DNA of 64,000 bases, taken from Parus major. Lineage: Eukaryota; Chordata; Aves; Passeriformes; Paridae. Below are positions 60,801 through 64,000 of this stretch, one piece after another. Positions within the stretch are counted from its first letter, which is position 1. Each line of letters begins with the position of its first letter. Under the pieces are notes generated by a model. It searched no databases, was not told the DNA's origin, and was given only the letters and a program-made list of their open reading frames with translations. The DNA lies in contig NC_031774.1 of assembly GCF_001522545.3 (NCBI RefSeq), positions 25,491,824 to 25,555,823 of the forward strand, in the 5' to 3' direction. The translations under genes were made by a program, and so were the position numbers.

Positions 60801-63172
60801 GCCATTGGCAGCAGAGCATGTCTCATTGTCACTTTTGTCCTTTCAGTTACAAAATGTATTGTGGAACAGAAAGCTCACCTGTGGATTTCTCTTACAAGTA
60901 AGTGAGGCATTGAAATACTAAATATTCAGTCTGTTCAAAATAAAATGTAACAGAGGAATAAAACAAGCAATTATAGAAACGGAGCCACCTGGTCTACTTG
61001 GTCCACCTGGTCCTGCTCATTGCAGGAATTTGGAACAAGATGATCTTTAAAGGTGCCTTCCAACCCAAACTATTCTATGTTCTATGAAAATCATAAACAT
61101 AAGAGGAATAAAATGATTCAATTAATAGATTTACGGGGATTTCCCTTGTAACGCTCAACCTGCTGCCATCATTCTTTATCTACCTGAGACTTCTCCCCAT
61201 CAGAGAAAAACAAAACCCTTAGCATTCTTTGGTTCTAAATTCTCTTTTTCTTAATACCTTGAAATCACCTTGGTCTGGCCCAGTACTGTCGGCATTCCTT
61301 CTTCGCCATTCACCATCTCCCAAGGAACCAAGCCCTGAGTTTCCATCCTGAAGAAAGGAAGAAAAAACAATAAATGATAATGTTAAAACAACAGCAGCAG
61401 CAGCATTACCAGGATAGATAATTAATTTCTACTTGCAATAATTTATGATGAAACCTCGATTAGAAGGGCTGTTGGTTACGCCCAGCTGTGTTACTGCACT
61501 CAGATTAATGGACAAACCACCACATATTTCGGTGCACACTGGCACAAAATCCATGTCAGGGGTACCCTTTCAATGAGAAAATGAATGAAGACCATCACAG
61601 CTGTAAGATATCTAAAAGGTGTCTCTACATTAATCCAGTGGAAAAGGTTTGCTTTTTGTTTTAAATGTGATCTTCTAGCAACCTGTTCCTGCTCTTAGCA
61701 ATACTAAAGCTTAGTTTAAAATATTCCAGAATATTTTCTGTGAGTTTGAACACAGAATACGAAACACTGCAGTTGTAAAATTTTAAATCTAATGTTTCAG
61801 TCTCTTTCAGGAAAGAGAAGCTCCAAAACACCTCTACAGTGCAGGGTGCCACCTTTTGAAGCACTTTATAGAGCACCATTAAAGGACAGTATCTACAAAG
61901 AAATGTTGAAAATATTCTGTTTGCAAAACACTTCCTGAAGTGATGTGCCTTCATCTAGCCAGGGAGCACACAAAACAATGCATAATGTACTACAGTTAAA
62001 ACTAAATGCAAATCTTGAAACAATGCAGAGAATGCAAAGCAAAATGAAAAAATTCAGGACCAAAAAGGTAATGTGTAAGTGGAATTCAATTCTCTATTCC
62101 TGATCTCTGTCCTGCCCTTATCCCATTTTCAGTAACAAAAAAATGTGTCTGACACATTATTTTACATGTAAAATCTTGTTATTTATACAGAAATATGAAA
62201 ATTTTAATAAAAGTAGCATTTAATTGCAGAAGAAAAAAGGCTGACAATTCAGTCCCCTGAAGGATGTTTCTCCCCCTGTTCATTTTCCCCCCCTTTCTTA
62301 TCTTTTTTTTTGCCCTATACTACTCTGACTTCTCTCATTTTGTCTATGAAGATGAGATCGTTGGCTCTGGTGGATTCAGAAGGACTTTTTCCACTGACAG
62401 CCTTGAAGAGAAAATTTCAACTTAAACTCCTTCAGACAGAGGAACTGCTGTATAGTCCCATCAGACAGCAAATTTGCACGCTAGCTTGAATACAAACACA
62501 CTCACAAAGCAGGATTTTGTTTTCTGTCAAATGCAGAGGACCTTAAGTGAAACTTTAAAGCTGGTTTCTTACCTCTAGTGCATTTGATGGTATCATGGTC
62601 TTCCCTTTATTCATGTAATAGAGTGCTTCTGGCACCTCCATGGGCAGCAATTCTTGAGACATGTTTTCAGGATATACTCCTGGCTCCTCCATGGGCAAGA
62701 ATCCTTTAGACATGCTTTCAGGATACAGTCCTGGCTCCTCCATGGGCAAGAATCCTTTAGACATGCTTTCAGGATACAGTCCTGGCTTCTCCATGGGCAG
62801 GAATCCTTTAGACATGCTTTCAGGATATAGTCCTGGCTCTTCCACGGGCAGGAATCCTTTAGACATGCTTTCAGGATATAGTCCTGGCTCCTCCATGGGT
62901 AGGAATCCTTTAGACATGTTTTCTGGATCTACTCCTGCCACTTCCATGGGCAGGAATCCTTTAGACGTGTTTTCATGATCCACTCCTGGCACCTCCACGG
63001 GCAGCAATTCGAGAGACATATTTTCAGGCTCTACTCTTGGCACCTCCGTGGGCAGCGGTTCTAGAGACATATTTTCAGGATTTACTGCTGGCACCTCTGT
63101 GGGGAGCAGCTCTAGAGACACGTTTTCAGTGTCTGCTCCTGGTACCTCCACTGGCAGCACTTCCCAAGACAT
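30622..63172 (-). CDS. PLA2G4E: Copy A: cytosolic phospholipase A2 epsilon-like, 20 coding exons, 992-residue model
   Basis: Coding exons in transcription order: 62573-63172, 61269-61334, 52617-52689, 48874-49010, 48270-48401, 47140-47180, 45726-45768, 44823-44880, 44247-44413, 43030-43067, 41036-41183, 40037-40173, 38871-39093, 37299-37413, 36828-36965, 35792-35899, 34416-34607, 33505-33671, 31986-32172, 30622-30830. They sum to 2979 nt with no internal stop. Residues 1-187 are a 17-residue repeat array, about 226-340 a C2 domain ([21 protein letters not shown] and [10 protein letters not shown] supply its calcium-loop Asp/Asn residues), and about 453-970 the cPLA2 lipase domain. The nucleophile is Ser543 in GLSGTTW and the acid is Asp827 in MIDAGFF. 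The oxyanion-loop Arg of the family is Lys515 here. The family works on membrane phospholipids from the cytosol; mammalian PLA2G4E is a calcium-dependent N-acyltransferase making NAPE. Exons 3-20 are secure. Exon 1 as coding sequence and the exon 2 acceptor are less certain. The epsilon assignment over the delta and zeta relatives rests on motif resemblance. Confidence 0.9.
31986..32172 (-). CDS. PLA2G4E: Copy A exon 19
   Basis: Residues 862-924: [38 protein letters not shown]. Acceptor CTCCAG, donor CCTG|GTAAGT. This GT donor corresponds to the GC donor of copy B. Confidence 0.96.
33505..33671 (-). CDS. PLA2G4E: Copy A exon 18 (catalytic aspartate)
   Basis: Residues 806-861: [31 protein letters not shown]. 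Asp827 is the second member of the Ser/Asp dyad. Acceptor TTTTAG, donor TCG|GTGAGG, 167 nt as in copy B. Confidence 0.96.
34416..34607 (-). CDS. PLA2G4E: Copy A exon 17
   Basis: Residues 742-806: [30 protein letters not shown], ending FCRWK. Locally GC-rich. Acceptor CTCTAG, donor AAAG|GTGATG, 192 nt as in copy B. Confidence 0.95.
35792..35899 (-). CDS. PLA2G4E: Copy A exon 16
   Basis: Residues 706-742: [35 protein letters not shown]. Acceptor TTACAG, donor TTG|GTGAGA, 108 nt as in copy B. Confidence 0.94.
36828..36965 (-). CDS. PLA2G4E: Copy A exon 15
   Basis: Residues 660-706: [21 protein letters not shown] and ESRICYLQ. This is the most conserved lipase block outside the elbow. Acceptor TTGCAG, donor CAAG|GTGATG, 138 nt as in copy B. 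Confidence 0.96.
37299..37413 (-). CDS. PLA2G4E: Copy A exon 14
   Basis: Residues 622-660: [26 protein letters not shown], ending NDFK. Acceptor ACCAG, donor AAG|GTAAGG, 115 nt as in copy B. Confidence 0.95.
38871..39093 (-). CDS. PLA2G4E: Copy A exon 13
   Basis: Residues 547-621: [17 protein letters not shown] to [16 protein letters not shown]. Acceptor TCCAG, donor GGG|GTATGA, 223 nt as in copy B. Confidence 0.95.
40037..40173 (-). CDS. PLA2G4E: Copy A exon 12 (catalytic serine, oxyanion loop)
   Basis: Residues 502-547: [16 protein letters not shown], then [20 protein letters not shown]. Ser543 is the nucleophile. Lys515 (codon AAG) sits where cPLA2 enzymes have Arg (Arg200 of the alpha form). 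Acceptor CAACAG, donor TG|GTAAGC, 137 nt as in copy B. Confidence 0.96.
41036..41183 (-). CDS. PLA2G4E: Copy A exon 11 (start of lipase domain)
   Basis: Residues 452-501. It starts with the CNCSCH stretch, then [12 protein letters not shown] and [13 protein letters not shown], and ends LQDQE. Acceptor TCTTAG, donor GAA|GTACGT. Twelve nt longer than in copy B because of the four extra residues at its start. Confidence 0.92.
43030..43067 (-). CDS. PLA2G4E: Copy A exon 10
   Basis: Residues 440-452, [12 protein letters not shown] and a split Cys. Acceptor TTCCAG, donor TTG|GTAAGA. A 38-nt microexon, same length as in copy B. Confidence 0.88.
44247..44413 (-). CDS. PLA2G4E: Copy A exon 9
   Basis: Residues 384-439 from [17 protein letters not shown] to LPKKRRYHP. 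Acceptor TTTAG. Donor CCT|GTATGG is weaker than most here but lies at the same place as in copy B. 167 nt versus 170 nt. Confidence 0.88.
44823..44880 (-). CDS. PLA2G4E: Copy A exon 8 (basic linker)
   Basis: Residues 365-384, [19 protein letters not shown] and a split Lys. Acceptor TCACAG, donor A|GTAAGG. It is 58 nt against 64 nt in copy B, a two-codon difference in the lysine-rich part. Confidence 0.9.
45471..45515. repeat. TG-rich microsatellite
   Basis: Imperfect TG/GTGTG tract with ATGC interruptions in copy A intron 7. Confidence 0.9.
45726..45768 (-). CDS. PLA2G4E: Copy A exon 7
   Basis: Residues 350-364, [14 protein letters not shown]; short linker after the C2 domain. Acceptor TGCCAG, donor GTG|GTAAGT, 43 nt as in copy B. 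Confidence 0.9.
46180..46315 (-). mobile_element. CR1 LINE fragment
   Basis: Contains aggacaaccccaagattcac, gcctgagagcattgtccaaa and ctggggagcctatttcaaag, recognisable as a CR1 subfamily in reverse orientation. It lies about 0.5 kb from the other CR1 piece in copy A intron 6. Confidence 0.75.
46780..46935 (-). mobile_element. CR1 LINE 3' fragment
   Basis: Starts with tcatagaatcattagcttgg then ttggaagggatctt and continues through gccatgaacagggacacctt and gatggggcatccacac, the reverse complement of the classic avian CR1 3' region. Located in copy A intron 6. Confidence 0.9.
47140..47180 (-). CDS. PLA2G4E: Copy A exon 6 (end of C2 domain)
   Basis: Residues 337-350, [13 protein letters not shown] and two bases of the next codon. 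Acceptor TTTCAG, donor GC|GTAAGT. A 41-nt microexon conserved in copy B. Confidence 0.9.
48270..48401 (-). CDS. PLA2G4E: Copy A exon 5 (C2 domain)
   Basis: Residues 293-336: [20 protein letters not shown] and following. The Asp cluster is the third calcium loop of the C2 domain. Acceptor TTCCAG, donor GAT|GTGAGA, phase 0, 132 nt as in copy B. Confidence 0.95.
48874..49010 (-). CDS. PLA2G4E: Copy A exon 4 (C2 domain)
   Basis: Residues 247-292, including [13 protein letters not shown] and [17 protein letters not shown]. It holds the loop-1 Asp and the Asn of the calcium-binding region. Acceptor CCCCAG, donor AAG|GTAAGG, phase 0. Length 137 nt as in copy B. Confidence 0.95.
50930..51290 (+). 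mobile_element. Probable solitary LTR-like element in copy A intron 3
   Basis: The segment has promoter-like and AATAAA (near 51237) features, a 'tcattgggtca' block and a tail 'gaataaactactgagactg', an arrangement I associate with passerine endogenous retrovirus LTRs. No coding region accompanies it and I did not find clear terminal inverted ends or target duplications, so boundaries are approximate. It runs antisense to the host gene. Confidence 0.35.
52617..52689 (-). CDS. PLA2G4E: Copy A exon 3 (start of C2 domain)
   Basis: Residues 223-247: [14 protein letters not shown] and following, the first beta strand of the C2 domain. Acceptor CTCTAG, donor GCCT|GTGAGT, phase 1. Length 73 nt as in copy B. 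Confidence 0.93.
56275..56560 (-). mobile_element. Possible degenerate non-LTR reverse-transcriptase fragment
   Basis: The minus-strand translation contains [14 protein letters not shown] followed by FQDLCI and [15 protein letters not shown]. This resembles the catalytic block of LINE reverse transcriptases (FADD-like box, then FGL-x-INLKKT). The Asp-Asp pair is altered and flanking similarity fades, so this would be an old remnant. It could be chance. Confidence 0.3.
60975..61090 (+). mobile_element. CR1 LINE 3' end fragment
   Basis: The stretch around tggaacaagatgatcttta, then ccttccaacccaaactattc and ctatgttctatga matches the typical CR1 3' terminus read forwards. It lies just upstream of copy A exon 2, in intron 1. 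Confidence 0.8.
61269..61334 (-). CDS. PLA2G4E: Copy A exon 2
   Basis: Residues 201-222, starting [10 protein letters not shown] and ending GQTK|GTGATT in phase 0, where copy B ends SLTK. The acceptor used here (ACTCAG|GGC) keeps the frame from exon 1. A stronger acceptor 13 nt upstream (TTTCTTCAG|GATGG, exon end at 61347) gives a 79-nt exon that breaks the frame with exon 1 but opens with its own ATG (METQG), a possible alternative start. Confidence 0.6.
62573..63172 (-). CDS. PLA2G4E: Copy A exon 1: N-terminal repeat exon
   Basis: Residues 1-200. The first ATG (63170-63172) has A at -3. Eleven 17-residue units follow without interruption, then a 13-residue unique end. The exon closes at a good donor, GAG|GTAAGA, in phase 0, the same phase as exon 1 of copy B (AAG|GTAAGA). 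The upstream open frame continues only to a TTG, with no earlier ATG. A shorter start at the Met of MIPSNALE, eight codons before the donor, would resemble the nine-codon exon 1 of copy B and cannot be excluded. Confidence 0.6.
62612..63172 (-). repeat. 51-bp coding minisatellite, 11 units
   Basis: Units of exactly 51 bp start at 63172 and every 51 bp below it, down to 62662. The translated consensus is [17 protein letters not shown]. Units 1-4 carry W/L-E-x-LP variants (for example [17 protein letters not shown]). Units 6-10 differ from each other at only a few residues. Unit 11 (62612-62662) is degenerate. Early units contain N-x-S/T sequons (ENVS, ENMS, ENTS) that later units lose as ESMS. 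Predicted composition is acidic and proline-rich, probably disordered. Confidence 0.95.
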
Positions 63173-63212
63173 GTTTGCAGGAAGTACTCCTGTGGGAGTC
63201 AATGACTTGTTA

Positions 63213-63240
63213 TTTTATAAAATGACCTGAGGCCCCACCC
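63213..63240 (-). promoter_or_regulatory. Copy A core promoter: TATA box plus GGGTGGGGC box
   Basis: On the minus strand, TATAAAA occupies 63213-63219, preceded upstream by AGGTCA and by GGGTGGGGCC (63231-63240), a KLF/Sp-type CACCC box. The same order and spacing occur before copy B, which is why I read it as a promoter and not as chance AT-rich DNA. A start site about 30 bp downstream would fall near 63189, leaving a leader of only about 17 nt before the first ATG at 63172. Factor binding is inferred from motifs only. Confidence 0.6.
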
Positions 63241-64000
63241 ATCTCATCTCTCTAAGTAAAGGGCTCTCCTCCCACTGCGAAGGCAGTGGAGCACCGAGGA
63301 TAGAGTGCTCCAGGGGAGGACCTTACAGCACCACAGCCAAAAGGAATCTGGTACCTTCCTCTGGCTGGGAACCTCTCCCAGCCAGCGCCTGCCCCACGGG
63401 TCCTGCACTGCTGCCACCCATTTCTGTGTGTGCAGAGCCTCAGAATGGAGGGTGCTGCCACCGAGGCCTGCTCCTTCAAGCCCACTTCTTCCCTGCCCTG
63501 AGCAGGGACTGCTCCTGGCTGGGGGAACCTGGACCCTGAGGAAGGCCTGGCATCTGAACAGCTGGTGGTGATTTCCCTGCCTGCTGGCACAGCCAGTGCA
63601 CGGTGGTCGATGTCTCCCTGTTGGCAGGGGGACCTGAGCTCGGTGCCTGCAGAGGGGCAGAGCCCTGTGGCACACAGGAACCCCTGGAGATGTCCATCCC
63701 ACCGCCTGACAGATCACTGCATGGGCATGCAGCTCCCAGATCTCCTGGGCTACTCCCGTTCCTTCCTCCCAGGGGGGAGGTCACGGTGTGGGTGCAGGGC
63801 CCAGACTTTGTTTTTCAGGGGTGATCTGTAACTAGAGGAGGTGATTTAGGCTAGGAGCAGCAGCAGCAGCAGAGTGGGATAGGACAGCAGGGGAGAAGGA
63901 GGTGGATGCTTGCAGGGCGTAGCAGATGTCTTGAAGTCAATGCCTATAGCTCCAGGCATGACCCAGGATTATTGCTGCACCCCGCAGTATCTTAAATACA
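63241..64000. other. GC-richer region upstream of copy A
   Basis: Contrasts with the AT-rich introns. It carries a short CAG repeat (about 63856-63874) and overlapping open frames on both strands, as expected in GC-rich DNA. Probably upstream regulatory sequence of copy A; no exon recognised. Confidence 0.5.

Larger units (their letters stand above)
52690..61268 (-). other. Copy A intron 2, about 8.6 kb
   Basis: The longest intron in the window. It contains a CR1 end at its 5' side, a reverse-transcriptase-like remnant near 56.3-56.6 kb, an A/T-rich run near 54.84-54.88 kb and a GC-richer stretch with short GGGGCT repeats near 58.6-58.8 kb. I found no additional exon; the open frames here lack family similarity and splice support. 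Confidence 0.7.

Noticed and set aside
62612..63172. CRISPR-like regular repeats
   Set aside because: Units are contiguous, with no unique spacers, are coding, and sit in a vertebrate gene.
62661..63230. Plus-strand open frames across the minisatellite
   Set aside because: A repeat of 51 bp keeps any stop-free frame open on both strands. These frames lack a promoter and donor, while the minus-strand frame has both.
63244..63717. 157-codon minus-strand open frame upstream of the copy A promoter
   Set aside because: GC-rich DNA with several overlapping frames on both strands; no family resemblance and it lies upstream of the TATA box.

Overview
This is a stretch of bird nuclear DNA, most likely from a songbird. 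The evidence is vertebrate split genes with consensus splice sites, several worn CR1 LINE fragments (the typical avian repeat) including the characteristic tcatagaatca-type 3' end, and one LTR-like element of passerine appearance. There are no bacterial, plasmid or CRISPR features.

The window holds two complete protein-coding genes. Both are on the minus strand, head to tail, and both encode cytosolic phospholipase A2 of group IV. They match the epsilon type (PLA2G4E) best: GLSGTTW nucleophile elbow, [15 protein letters not shown] block, C-terminal EYNILNN plus a basic tail. I rebuilt 20 coding exons for each. Copy A (63172 to 30622) comes first in transcription order and gives a 992-residue model. 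Copy B (26871 to 9842) gives an 806-residue model. Fifteen of the 20 exons have identical lengths in the two copies, introns sit in the same phases, and neither copy has a frameshift or internal stop. This is a tandem duplication with both products intact. Each protein has an N-terminal C2 domain followed by the cPLA2 lipase domain with a Ser/Asp dyad. PLA2G4E in mammals is a calcium-dependent N-acyltransferase that makes N-acyl-phosphatidylethanolamines and binds acidic lipids through its basic tail; that activity is inferred here from family membership.

Layout by region: 1-9575, intergenic and repeat-bearing, no gene recognised. 9576-27008, copy B with its poly(A) signal, 20 exons, a leader with two tiny uORFs and a TATA promoter. 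27009-30621, intergenic plus the unresolved 3' UTR of copy A. 30622-63240, copy A, whose second intron alone spans about 8 kb. 63241-64000, GC-richer DNA upstream of the copy A promoter.

The unusual parts are at the start of copy A and in its active site. Exon 1 of copy A is a 51-bp coding minisatellite, giving eleven 17-residue units in frame, placed between a promoter visibly homologous to that of copy B and a good phase-0 splice donor. Copy A also has Lys where the family has a conserved oxyanion-loop Arg (GGGLKS versus GGGMRS), and a CNCSCH insertion just before the lipase domain. Copy B uses a GC-AG intron at its last splice junction.
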